DNA from: Hyphomicrobiaceae bacterium UBA7697 | GTDB lineage: Bacteria > Pseudomonadota > Alphaproteobacteria > Rhizobiales > Methyloligellaceae | NCBI GenBank assembly: GCA_002482645.1 | Contig: DLGJ01000008.1 | Span: forward strand, 434,001-498,000 | Direction: 5' to 3' | Length of the DNA: 64,000 bases | Shown here: positions 16,514 through 24,557 of the stretch, piece after piece | How the letters are laid out: every line of letters starts with the position of its first letter | Position numbering within the stretch: position 1 is the first letter of the stretch | Notes under the pieces: generated by a model | Told to the model about the DNA's origin: nothing | Seen by the model: the letters and a program-made list of their open reading frames with translations, nothing else | Databases searched by the model: none | Made by a program: the position numbers and the translations under genes

Positions 16514-17433
16514 GTGATCTATTCGACGTCGACGGCGCCAGTCTCGATCGCGGGTTTGAAAACCTGAAGGCCGCCGAGCTTCCAATCGAGCAGCAGCTTC
16601 ACGGCATGCTGCAAGAAATGTGGGAGCGTTACGAGCCCTACGCCGATCCCGACTTTCGGCAGGGTTTCGCACGCGATGTCGATGGCCGCTTCTGGGAGAT
16701 GTATCTGGGCTGCACGCTGCTCGAGGCGGGCCGCACCCTGCTTCCCGTCCTCGAGCGTCAGCGCGAAGGCGGTCAACCCGATCTCTGCGTTCTGGAAGAT
16801 GGCCACCGAATCTGGATCGAGGCCATCACCCCAGATGAAGGCGCACCGGGCCCTGACCAGATCGTGCGCCCGGTTCCCCTAAACGAGGGTGGTGGCCTCT
16901 TCGCGGCACCGATCCGTCAGGCACAGTTGCGCACATCCGGGGCGTTCTGGACCAAGGCGCAGAGGATCGCGCGCTATCTCGAACAGGGCGTAATCGCCCA
17001 GGAGGACACGCGGATCATTGCGATTAGTGCGAGCCGGTTCGGCGTCTATGTCGCCGAGCAGCCGTTGCCGCTGATCATGACCACGTTGTTTCCGATCGGA
17101 GACGCCTACATCACAATCGATCGCGAGAGCGGCGACGTCATCGACCAAGGGTTTCACCCGGCCCCCTTCATCAACCGCGAACGCAATCCGATCCCGCGCA
17201 CGGCATTTCTCGACGAGCGCTTTGCCGACATCTCGGGTGTGATCTGGTCGCGCGTCGGCCTCGGCAACCTGTCGCGCCGGACCCGACCGTTGACCTATGT
17301 CCATAACCCGCTCGCCCAGGTTCCGCTGGCGACGAACTGGGGCGTCTGGGATCGCGAGTTCGTCATTACGCCGCGCGGCGACGAGTGGGATGCCAACGAC
17401 ATCCTCGCTCAGGCTGCAGCGGAGGCGTCATGA
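16510..17433 (+). CDS. PD-(D/E)XK-like protein A, lysine missing, function unknown
   Basis: A 307-residue protein with a restriction-endonuclease-like core: helix FWEMYLGCTLLEAG with E63, QPDLCV with D91, and IWIEAIT with E104. In canonical PD-(D/E)XK enzymes a lysine lies two residues after the glutamate; here the position is isoleucine. The enzyme may therefore be inactive or use a migrated residue. The next gene encodes a protein with the same unusual pattern, so the two are probably related partners. The start ATG overlaps the stop of a 24-codon ORF. Located 82 bases after the HNH gene on the same strand, it is plausibly part of the same operon. The C-terminal half is unrecognised. Confidence 0.5.
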   Translation: MSDLFDVDGASLDRGFENLKAAELPIEQQLHGMLQEMWERYEPYADPDFRQGFARDVDGRFWEMYLGCTLLEAGRTLLPVLERQREGGQPDLCVLEDGHRIWIEAITPDEGAPGPDQIVRPVPLNEGGGLFAAPIRQAQLRTSGAFWTKAQRIARYLEQGVIAQEDTRIIAISASRFGVYVAEQPLPLIMTTLFPIGDAYITIDRESGDVIDQGFHPAPFINRERNPIPRTAFLDERFADISGVIWSRVGLGNLSRRTRPLTYVHNPLAQVPLATNWGVWDREFVITPRGDEWDANDILAQAAAEAS

Positions 17434-17484
17434 CGATGCGCCCAAGTCGCCGCGGCGGGCACTTGCCGACCCGTGAGGTAGATC

Positions 17485-18900
17485 ATGGCCATCGGCGATG
17501 ATCAGAGACTGATCACGCCGATCAGCCAGCGCCAGTTCGAGCTCTACGCGCTGTCGCTCGAACGCGGGCCCAATTTCGATCCCGCGCAGATCTTCGGGAG
17601 CTATCAGGCGGGGCGCGGCACCGCGAGCGGCTGCGTCCTCCTTCATCCGGAGCGCGCGGCCTTCACCACCCTAGCCCTGCGCAGGCGCGTCGATCATCGC
17701 TGGGTCCGCGTCGATGAAGGCGGCCCCTATTCCACGCCCGAAGTCGCGCTGGATCACCTCGCCATCAGCATGCGCGCCGGCGAGCCGCCCGAACCACTGC
17801 CGCCGGGCGCGCGGCGGCGACCGCTTCTGCTGAAGACCGGATCGCGAGGGACGTCGCCTGAGTTCGACCTGCTGGCGAGCACGATCAGCCATTTCCCGGC
17901 GCTGATGGCGGTCGGCGAATGCTACCTCGCCCTTCCCAATCCGGACGCCAACTTCGTCACCGATCTGCAGACCAACAACTTCGCGTCCCGGCTCTTCGAA
18001 CTCTACCTTCTGGCTTGCTTCCGCGAGCAAGGCCTGAGCGTCAGGCAGGAGCATGTCTCACCCGACTTCCTGATCGAAAACGACGGCGCCGTCTGCTGGG
18101 TCGAAGCAGTGACCGCGAACTCAGAAACGCCCCGCTCCGGCGGGATCGGAGACTGGGTGCATGCTCCGGTCGACCGGAACGAACGCCTGACTGGCGCGCC
18201 CGCCGAGCGATTCGCCAGGACGCTGCGCGGCAAGCTTCAGCGCAACTATCATGAGCTGGATCACGTGAAAGGTCAGCCCTTCGCGCTGGCGATCGCCGAC
18301 TTTCACGAATCCGGCTCGATGGTATGGAGCCGCGAGGCTTTGCCGACCTATCTCTACGGCCTGCGGGCAGATGTGGAAGGCGAAGGCGCCGGACGACGTG
18401 CAATCGGCACGCCGATCAGCAACCTTACGGGAAGGCACGGCATTCCGGCCGGACTGTTCCGCGATCCCGACTTCGCCCACCTCTCCGCCGTCATCTTCAG
18501 CAACGCGGCGACGCTCGCCAAATTCAACCGCATGGGCTTTCTCGCCGGGTGGCGACCGCCCGGCCTCACGATGACCCGCCGCGGCATTCTCTTCGACCGA
18601 ACCCCGGGCGCGCTGGAGCCCATTGATTTCGACCTTCCAGTCGATAGCGCCGAATACCAGGCGCTCTGGCCTTGGGGCGAAGCCTGGTGCCAGGAGTTGG
18701 AGGTTTTTCACAATCCGCAGGCCACGCGCCCCATCCCCTTCGATCTCATACCTGGCGCGACGCACTGGTTCGAGCGCGACGGTGACGTTGAGTGCACGAC
18801 CATGTGGGCGAACTCGGTCATTTCATCGATCACCCATTTGCGCATGGCCGGAGCGCCCGAGGAGACAAGCGACGCCCGAGGCGAAGGCGAGCGGCCATGA
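17485..18900 (+). CDS. PD-(D/E)XK-like protein B, lysine missing, function unknown
   Basis: A 471-residue protein. The N-terminal ~120 residues are unrecognised and are followed by a nuclease-like core: RLFELYLLACFREQG with E172, VSPDFLI with D194, and CWVEAVT with E207. The pattern FE-x-YL ... PDF ... W-[VI]-EA-[VI]-T matches the preceding gene product, including loss of the ExK lysine. The C-terminal ~200 residues (from about 270) contain a region with HLSAVIFSNAATLAKFNRMG and FHNPQATRPIP that I do not recognise. It starts 51 bases after the previous stop. A two-subunit nuclease or DNA-binding pair is inferred from the shared motif and adjacency. Confidence 0.5.
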   Translation: MAIGDDQRLITPISQRQFELYALSLERGPNFDPAQIFGSYQAGRGTASGCVLLHPERAAFTTLALRRRVDHRWVRVDEGGPYSTPEVALDHLAISMRAGEPPEPLPPGARRRPLLLKTGSRGTSPEFDLLASTISHFPALMAVGECYLALPNPDANFVTDLQTNNFASRLFELYLLACFREQGLSVRQEHVSPDFLIENDGAVCWVEAVTANSETPRSGGIGDWVHAPVDRNERLTGAPAERFARTLRGKLQRNYHELDHVKGQPFALAIADFHESGSMVWSREALPTYLYGLRADVEGEGAGRRAIGTPISNLTGRHGIPAGLFRDPDFAHLSAVIFSNAATLAKFNRMGFLAGWRPPGLTMTRRGILFDRTPGALEPIDFDLPVDSAEYQALWPWGEAWCQELEVFHNPQATRPIPFDLIPGATHWFERDGDVECTTMWANSVISSITHLRMAGAPEETSDARGEGERP

Positions 18901-18954
18901 CCTGCCCGCCAGCCAAGCCTCGCCATCGACGCTAATACAGGAGAACTGCCAAGT

Positions 18955-19878
18955 ATGGCGACCGAACCATCCGATCGGACGATCGTCCTCCACCTCTTGC
19001 GAGGCGCAGTCCCCGAGCGCGCCGATGAAATCAGCGGTCTATGGAGCCAATACGGCCACGCTGTTGAAGTCGCGCCGAGCACCAAGGGCGTCACGATGAA
19101 TGCGGACGCCAGTCGCATCAAGTTCGACACTAAGACGATCGACTTCTTTTGGCTGCTCGGCTTCAGCGCCTGGCGCGCAATCGAGGTCTATTCGCCCGCC
19201 CTGGTGCTCGCGACGCTGATCGGGATACCGCTCGATCAGGCGCTCAACATCGATGCCGAACGAGGGCAATACGAGTTCGACTACAAACAGCGCATTGCCA
19301 GCGCCCAATCGCTTATTGCGGCCGAGCAAACCCCGGACGTTTCTTGGCCGACGGACGTTCCTCAGCCGACCGCCGACCGCGACGGCCTGGGCGACAATCA
19401 ACGCAAGGCCGTCTTCGACCTAGTCGCACTGGCTCTTGCCTTCGCGCTGCTGCACGAGTTTCGACACGTCATGTACTGCGCCGACAACAGCGCGCCCTCG
19501 ACGTTGCCTGAGGAGGAAATTGGCTGCGACACTTGGGCCCGGGAGTTCATGACCAGCGGCCTAGCCGCTTACGCAAAGGAACACGGCCACGACTACGCCG
19601 AGGTACACCAGAAGCGCGCGATGGGAATAGCGCTCGCCGCCGTGATCATCCATGCGATGACGCCGACCCACGCGCACTGGGGCAATCGGCAGTACCCGCC
19701 GATCGCCCAGCGGCTGACGGCGATGATCGGCGGCTACAATCTGCCGCCCGGCTCGTCCTTCTGGCCCTTCACGGCCTGCCTTCTGATCGCGCTCATGAGG
19801 CAGGAGAACCGACCTCTCGACATCGTCGCGCACTCAAACCAGGAAATGGTCGAGGCCCTGCTCGACCGACTCCGTTGA
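18955..19878 (+). CDS. Lit-like zinc metallopeptidase (peptidase U49 type)
   Basis: A 307-residue protein with a zincin motif FALLHEFRHVMYCAD (H167, E168, H171) and a downstream acidic segment EEEIGCDTWAREFM (about 186-199) that can supply the third zinc ligand. This spacing and the following KRAMGIALAAV helix fit the Lit-type peptidase family. E. coli Lit cleaves elongation factor Tu during T4 infection and shuts down translation. ATG at 18955 has CAGGAGA upstream. It follows protein B by 54 bases and precedes the GIY-YIG-like gene by 18 bases, so it is likely part of the same operon. The Lit link is by motif only; the target here is unknown. Confidence 0.6.
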   Translation: MATEPSDRTIVLHLLRGAVPERADEISGLWSQYGHAVEVAPSTKGVTMNADASRIKFDTKTIDFFWLLGFSAWRAIEVYSPALVLATLIGIPLDQALNIDAERGQYEFDYKQRIASAQSLIAAEQTPDVSWPTDVPQPTADRDGLGDNQRKAVFDLVALALAFALLHEFRHVMYCADNSAPSTLPEEEIGCDTWAREFMTSGLAAYAKEHGHDYAEVHQKRAMGIALAAVIIHAMTPTHAHWGNRQYPPIAQRLTAMIGGYNLPPGSSFWPFTACLLIALMRQENRPLDIVAHSNQEMVEALLDRLR

Positions 19879-19896
19879 CGCTGAAAGGAGCGCGAG

Positions 19897-20400
19897 GTGC
19901 CGGTCTATTTCATTGGCGAGGATGAAAACGGATGCTCCCCGATCAAGATCGGCGTGGCGAAGAACATCGAGGCGCGCAAGCGCAACCTCCAGACGGGGAA
20001 TCCCTTGGAGTTACGGCTGCTCGGGTGGATCGAAGCAACCGACGCCTTCCAGCTTGAACGAGAGCTGCACCAGCATTTTGGATCGACCCATGTTCGTGGA
20101 GAATGGTTCGACATCGCGTCGGGTGACATTCTGGCAATTCTCAAGCGCGCCGACCGCGATGGATTTGTCGCCAAGAACGCCGACGCGTTCCAGATCGTCG
20201 GATATGATCGCGACGCCATTCCCGAATATCTCGGCGTGTGGGAGTGGGCCGATCTAGAGATTGACGAGTGCTGCCCGTTCTGCGGATGCCTGTGCGGCAT
20301 GCATTTTCAGGAAGCTTCGCAGATGTACTATTGCATCCGATGCGACACGCTGACCGACTTTTCTGAGCTCGATCCGCGCGACGAACAGCCGAACGAGTGA
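19897..20400 (+). CDS. GIY-YIG-like (T5orf172/MUG113) nuclease domain protein with zinc ribbon
   Basis: A 167-residue protein. Residues 3-72 match the T5orf172/MUG113 subgroup of GIY-YIG domains: VYFIGE, PIKIGVAKNIEARKRNLQTG, a conserved E in FQLERELHQHF, and RGEWFDI. Residues ~128-155 hold CCPFCGCLCG ... YYCIRC, a probable zinc ribbon. The start is GTG at 19897 behind AAAGGAG. It is the last gene of the plus-strand block that begins at 12829. Members occur in phages and mobile islands; a DNA-cleaving role is assumed from the fold, not shown. Confidence 0.65.
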   Translation: MPVYFIGEDENGCSPIKIGVAKNIEARKRNLQTGNPLELRLLGWIEATDAFQLERELHQHFGSTHVRGEWFDIASGDILAILKRADRDGFVAKNADAFQIVGYDRDAIPEYLGVWEWADLEIDECCPFCGCLCGMHFQEASQMYYCIRCDTLTDFSELDPRDEQPNE

Positions 20401-20470
20401 AGGCCTGAAAGACGGAAGGACACCGACCCTGGACTACTGAAAACCGGCCTTACGCTTTTGCGAGGAACAC

Positions 20471-20520
20471 CCTTCCCGTGCGGCCACGCCTTCCGTCTCG
20501 GCCGCTCCCTTCTGCGGGAA
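20471..20520. repeat. Degenerate copy of the ardC leader repeat
   Basis: This 50-base stretch is clearly similar to 22215-22261 (shared blocks CCTTCCC, TGCGGCC, GTCTCGGCCG and CCCTTCTGCGGG) with scattered substitutions and one extra base. It lies just before the broken HTH gene. It suggests a mobile or duplicated regulatory segment within the island. Confidence 0.6.
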
Positions 20521-20569
20521 GATCGCCAACGAGCGTAGCCAGATCGCGTGAGGCGACTTCAGGCCGACC

Positions 20570-20784
20570 ATCGTCAACCTCGACATGATGCCAGCAAAGC
20601 GAAGGATGCGGTCGAAGGATCTGTTAGAGCGCATCGGCATCACCAAGCAAAATGTCTTCCTCCCCAAATCGGGCGAGATCAAAGACGTTCACTTCGAACG
20701 CTCGACAGGATTTGCGAGGTCATCGAATGTCAGCCAGGTGATCTGCTGGAGCACCGTCTCGCCGGATCGCAGTACGCGAAAGAA
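20570..20784 (+). pseudogene. Frameshifted small Cro/C1-type HTH regulator
   Basis: One frame reads IVNLDMMPAKRRMRSKDLLE then RIGITKQNVFLPKSGEIKDV and HF. After one missing base near 20696 the next frame continues TLDRICEVIECQPGDLLEH. Joined, this matches the usual ~70-residue YozG-like HTH proteins (first part IGITxQNxxLLKxGK, end CQPGDLLE). Within the HTH, FLP replaces the expected SLL. An in-frame TGA precedes the open frame and no start with a ribosome binding site is seen. I therefore call it a decayed gene. Its 3' end meets the convergent hypothetical gene. Confidence 0.65.
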
Positions 20785-21489
20785 TCAAGGCTGCTGGCGC
20801 CAGAACTGCGTGCTGTAGTTATTCAGCCCACGCGAGTGAGAGTCGACCGTCGCCTGGAAGGCGTCCGGAATCTTGCCTCCGTCGCCGCCTCCTCTGAAAT
20901 AGTCCCTGACCGAATAGAGCGCGCCCCTCATGAGATGCTCCCAGATTTGATACAGCCTATTTTGTAGGTCTTGCTCCTGCTTTGCGGCGCTCGGCTTTCG
21001 TTTAGAGGCCGGTACCGCATAGTCCGGACGTAGATCGACGTCATGAACGAACGTTACGCTTCCGAACATCCATTCGTCATCAACAGTCCGGCGCCACCGA
21101 TAGCCCACCCTTACACTAAGATGTTTGCTGAAACGATGAGGCGGAATGATCTGGTCATCAACGACGAAGAGCTGCGCTTCCTTCTGTTCGGTTTCCAGCC
21201 GTTGCTTCATAGCTCCGACGGCGAAGGACAAATCATGGCCGGCGCGTCGAAGGGCGTTTTCTGTTTCCACCCGCTTTCGCTGTGCCTTGGCCTCGCGGTG
21301 TTTCGCCAACGCCCGGTCGAAAGAATTGAGCTTTGTTACGATGTAGGAGCCGCAGTTCGCCAGAGCGAGACGGTGCAGATCGCCGGACCGTTCCTCTCGG
21401 ATCGCCCGCTCTATGAGCCTGTCCAGCTCACTGGCGTCGATCGCTGCGATGGCAACCTGCTGATCGTGGGGGATGTTAATCTCTCCCAT
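20785..21489 (-). CDS. Hypothetical protein, function unknown
   Basis: About 234 residues from ATG at 21489 (GAGGA upstream); a GTG at 21537 would add 16 residues. The N-terminal ~110 residues are helical and charged (ASELDRLIERAIREERSGDL, KHREAKAQRKRVETENALRR). The middle has a possible beta region (VGYRWRRTVDDEWMFGSVTF). The C-terminus is rich in aromatics (GLNNYSTQFWRQQP). No membrane segment or known motif is recognised. It stands alone on the minus strand between the defence block and the ardC region. Confidence 0.5.
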   Translation of the reverse strand: MGEINIPHDQQVAIAAIDASELDRLIERAIREERSGDLHRLALANCGSYIVTKLNSFDRALAKHREAKAQRKRVETENALRRAGHDLSFAVGAMKQRLETEQKEAQLFVVDDQIIPPHRFSKHLSVRVGYRWRRTVDDEWMFGSVTFVHDVDLRPDYAVPASKRKPSAAKQEQDLQNRLYQIWEHLMRGALYSVRDYFRGGGDGGKIPDAFQATVDSHSRGLNNYSTQFWRQQP

Positions 21490-21537
21490 ACCGGATGTCC
21501 TCGTTCTTCCTACTGAGGCATGAGTCGCCGCGGCCAC

Positions 21538-21760
21538 CTCGGGGTTCGGCGTACACGCCGAGTCAGCCTATGCAAGAATAGCCGATACCGACTGACTTCG
21601 CACGACGAAGCGCATGACGTCTATTGACTGATCAGTGGCTTCACGTAGAGGACAAAGCACCCCGCTTATCTGCGCTGATCCTTGGTCCGACTAATCGCGT
21701 TGACGCCATCAACACGTAAAGGGTCGGCTATCGGACGTGGCGTCCGCAATCTTGAAGTGG
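21538..21760. other. 223-base region with no gene recognised
   Basis: No coding signal or strong structure noted; short open frames on the plus strand look like chance. Confidence 0.4.
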
Positions 21761-22060
21761 TCACTTCGGTGGAAACTCGGGCACGCTTTCCATCAAATGA
21801 GTCTTATGTTCGAGCACGTCGTCAGCCACGAGCGCGAGGCCAGCATTGTATTGGTCGCTCGTTCGCCACTCATCAAGCGCGCCGCGATTTTCCCACTTGG
21901 CGGGCGACCAGAAGAAGCTAGCCTTCTCGACGTCTCGATACACCGTCATCTTTCCTGGACCTAAGGCACCACAATTTTTCAAGAAGTGTGCTTCTCTTTC
22001 TGGCTTCACAATCCAGGTATCGACCGTCCAGATGGGCTCGCCTGCATCTAGCTGTGGCAT
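21761..22060 (-). CDS. Small ABM-like (antibiotic biosynthesis monooxygenase fold) protein
   Basis: About 99 residues from ATG at 22060, chosen for GAGG eight bases upstream; ATGs at 22084 and 22126 are possible. The sequence WTVDTWIVKPEREAHFL ... TVYRDVEKASFFWSPAKWEN ... ALDEWRTSDQY resembles the dimeric ferredoxin-like ABM fold, where a strand-helix-strand pair carries W-x-V-KPE-x-E-x-FL and an F-x-S-P-x-x-W element. Function unknown; such proteins often act in heme, quinone or stress chemistry. It is a cargo gene without obvious partner. Confidence 0.5.
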   Translation of the reverse strand: MPQLDAGEPIWTVDTWIVKPEREAHFLKNCGALGPGKMTVYRDVEKASFFWSPAKWENRGALDEWRTSDQYNAGLALVADDVLEHKTHLMESVPEFPPK

Positions 22061-22205
22061 CGTTCCGACCTCATCGACATTCATCTTTTCGCGGTAAAAG
22101 TTCGATCTCTTGACGCCGCTTGGCAAGGGCCAGGTCCAGACAGCCTCGCAGAGCTGATGGCACCCACCGGACTCATCCTGTAGGCTTCTAGGCCCTTGCC
22201 TGTTA

Positions 22206-22365
22206 GGGGAAAGCCTTCCCCTGCGGCCGAGCCTTGGTCTCGGCCGACCCCTTCTGCGGGGAGACCCCGCAACGCCCCCCTTTAGAGTGAGAGTGCGGAC
22301 CGGCTTTGCCGTGACGGGTTGAGGGCTGGAGGAGAGGCCTCCGGCGCCCGTCGCGGAGAACCGCG
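22206..22365 (+). other. Structured leader of ardC, candidate cis-regulatory RNA
   Basis: Three hairpins follow one another: GGGGAA/TTCCCC (22206-22221), CGGCCGAG/CTCGGCCG with a 7-base loop (22224-22246) and CCCC/GGGG (22248-22261). After them come about 100 GC-rich bases to the ardC start, with no ORF of note. Part of the segment recurs degenerately at 20471-20520. It may be a regulatory RNA, terminator series or protein-binding element. Confidence 0.45.
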
Positions 22366-23319
22366 ATGTCCAGGCATGAATGCAATGCTCGCTCCGGCGC
22401 CAGCCGGACGAGCCTTTACGACGACATCACCAACAAGATCATCGCCGAGCTGGAGGCCGGGCGCGTACCCTGGGTCCAGCCGTGGGGCACGGCGGCGGCG
22501 AAGGCGCCGCTCGCCATGCCGGCGAATGCTGCGACCGGGCGGCAATATTCCGGCATCAACGTGCTGATCCTCTGGGGCGCTGTGATCGAGCACGGCTTTC
22601 CGGTCCAGAGCTGGCTGACCTTTCGCCAGGCGCTGTCGCTCGGCGGCCACGTGCGAAAAGGCGAGCGCGGCACGACCGTCGTCTATGCCGACCGGTTCAT
22701 TCCCGATGAAGAACGGCGACGCGCGCAGGAGGCCGGCGAGGAAGCGCAGGCAATTCCGTTCCTCAAACGCTTCACCGTGTTCAACATCGCTCAATGTGAG
22801 GATCTGCCCGACGACCTCGCGGTCGCGCCGCCTGCGCCCAAGCCTGGCATGATCGAGCCACGGGTCGAGGCACTGATCAAGGCCACCGGCATCGACTTCC
22901 GCATCGGAGGCAATCGCGCCTTCTACATGCCGGCGGCCGACTATGTGCAGGTGCCGCCACCACAGGCGTATTTCGAAACCATCAATTGGCATCGCACCGC
23001 GCTGCATGAACTCGGCCACGCGACGGGCCATGCGTCCCGTCTCGGCCGCGATCTCGCCGGCTCCTTCGGTTCGAAGAAGTATGCCTTCGAAGAGCTGGTC
23101 GCCGAGATGAACGCGGCCTTCTGCTGCGCCTCGCTCGGCATCGTGCCGACCGTGCGCCACGCCGACTACATCGGCTCGTGGCTGGACGCGCTGCACGAAG
23201 ACAATCGCGCGATCGTGCGTGCTGCATCGCAGGCCAGTAAGGCGGCCGACTGGCTGCTTGCGTTTCTCCCCGAGGCCGTAACGGGCAGCGAAACCGCGAA
23301 TGACAGGAGGGCGGCATGA
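22366..23319 (+). CDS. ardC: ArdC-type anti-restriction protein (ssDNA-binding plus zincin domain)
   Basis: A 317-residue ArdC-like protein. The N-terminal ~130 residues are the DUF1738/ArdC ssDNA-binding domain (LYDDITNKIIAELEAG, PWVQPW, RQYSGINVLILW, VRKGERGTTVVY). The C-terminal part is a metallopeptidase with HELGH (214-218) and FEELVAE (241-247) as the likely third ligand. ArdC proteins of plasmids and conjugative elements protect incoming single-stranded DNA from restriction. ATG at 22366 has GGAG upstream. It overlaps the DUF2958 gene by four bases (ATGA), a pair often seen in alphaproteobacterial islands. Its presence points to horizontal transfer of the island by conjugation. Confidence 0.85.
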   Translation: MSRHECNARSGASRTSLYDDITNKIIAELEAGRVPWVQPWGTAAAKAPLAMPANAATGRQYSGINVLILWGAVIEHGFPVQSWLTFRQALSLGGHVRKGERGTTVVYADRFIPDEERRRAQEAGEEAQAIPFLKRFTVFNIAQCEDLPDDLAVAPPAPKPGMIEPRVEALIKATGIDFRIGGNRAFYMPAADYVQVPPPQAYFETINWHRTALHELGHATGHASRLGRDLAGSFGSKKYAFEELVAEMNAAFCCASLGIVPTVRHADYIGSWLDALHEDNRAIVRAASQASKAADWLLAFLPEAVTGSETANDRRAA

Positions 23320-23687
23320 TCCTCCTGACCGATGACCTGCGCGAGCGTCTGCTTGCCAACGGACGTGATCGCGGGACCGATCACGTGCCCGTGGTCAAGT
23401 TCTTCAACCCGCTGGGCGAAGGCGTCTGGCTCGCGACCGAGTTGGACGCGGACGGAGACACGCTCTTCGGCCTCGCTGATCTCGGCTCGCCCGAGCTGGG
23501 CAGCTTCTCGCTCGAAGAAATCGCTTCGATCCTCCTGCCGTTCGGCATGGGAATCGAGCGTGACATTCTCTTCACCGGCTACTTTCCGATCTCGGTCTGG
23601 GCGGAGGCCGCCCGCGAGGCGGGAAGCATTCGAGCGGCCGAGCGCATTCCCTACCGAGCGGCTTCGTCACGTCGCGGCGGCGCGTGA
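23316..23687 (+). CDS. DUF2958 protein
   Basis: A 123-residue protein with the DUF2958 pattern: LLTDDLRERLLANG at the start, then VVKFFNPLGEGVWLATELD, DTLFGLADLGSPELGSFSL and ILFTGYFPISVWAEAAREAG. The family is common on plasmids and integrated elements next to ArdC but has no assigned function. The C-terminal ~20 residues are basic and unusual. It is translationally coupled to ardC. Confidence 0.75.
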   Translation: MILLTDDLRERLLANGRDRGTDHVPVVKFFNPLGEGVWLATELDADGDTLFGLADLGSPELGSFSLEEIASILLPFGMGIERDILFTGYFPISVWAEAAREAGSIRAAERIPYRAASSRRGGA

Positions 23688-24053
23688 GGCGCACATCGCC
23701 GATATCCAGCTTCGACACGAACTCGGAGAAGTCGGACCTCGGCGGGAGCGGTGCGAACTGCAATGAGTTGCCTAGCGCATTCGGCATGAAAGGAGTCCGC
23801 CTTGGGAACTCCGGGATCATTGCCGCCATCGCCCGTGCACCGCGACCGCATAATCTGCGCGTGCAGGAGAGCAAAACTCATCCGCCAACGAGGTGAGTGT
23901 AGGTCTCTCAAGGTTGAGTAGTTTTCGCCCGCGAGAGCGTAGGCGCATGCATACGGTATTGGCGACCGTCCGGTGCAGGATGGGATTGGGACTGAGCGGG
24001 AAACAACACAAGACATGCGGGCAGAAACCTCAGCACCTCGCCGGAGTGGCACG
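23688..24053. other. 366-base region without a supported gene
   Basis: Several short frames are open, but none has a start site with a binding site plus recognisable sequence. I see no tRNA or strong terminator. Confidence 0.4.
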
Positions 24054-24557
24054 ATGCATGTTCGGCGGGCAGACCCCGCAGATGCTGAGGTCATAGGCCG
24101 GCTGATAAGATCGCTCGCGGCTTACGAAGGGCATGCTGCCGAAGTCCGATTCAGCGACAGCCAGTTGCGCCGAGCGCTATCCGGCGACGTGCCGCGGTTG
24201 CATGCATTGCTCGCCGAGCGCCGCGGCGAAATCATCGGCATGCTTACCTATACGGTCGACTTCGCTATCTGGGTGGGAGGCGATGTCGTTCGGGTGGACG
24301 ATGTGTTCGTCTCGGAATCCGCCCGGCGAAAAGGTGTCGGAACGGCGCTGTTCGACGGACTGGCTCGTATATGCGCAGCGGCCGGCATGACAGCGAGATG
24401 GGAAATCGAGTCGGCTAATGCCAGCGCGCAGGCGTTCTACCGCAGCCTTGGCGTCGATATCGGCCCGAAGATCATTGCGCGCTGGAGTGAGCACGCGATC
24501 CGAGAACGTGCGGATAGCTCGGCGACGGCGTCGACCATCGTCTCCAATCGACAATAG
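24054..24557 (+). CDS. GNAT-family N-acetyltransferase
   Basis: About 167 residues from ATG at 24054, which has CGGAG seven bases upstream; starts at 24015 and 23973 are also open. The GNAT core is visible: MHVRRADPADAEVIGRLI (beta1-alpha1), RRGEIIGMLTYTV, VRVDDVFVSESARRKGVGTA (motif A, with the R/Q-x-x-G-x-G/A-like RRKGVG acetyl-CoA loop) and the C-terminal SANASAQAFYRSLGV. Substrate unknown. Cargo of the island, on the same strand as ardC but not coupled to it. Confidence 0.8.
   Translation: MHVRRADPADAEVIGRLIRSLAAYEGHAAEVRFSDSQLRRALSGDVPRLHALLAERRGEIIGMLTYTVDFAIWVGGDVVRVDDVFVSESARRKGVGTALFDGLARICAAAGMTARWEIESANASAQAFYRSLGVDIGPKIIARWSEHAIRERADSSATASTIVSNRQ

Noticed and set aside
17430..17501. 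23-codon arginine-rich frame overlapping the end of nuclease-like A and start of B
   Set aside because: Composition looks random and it offers no start signal.
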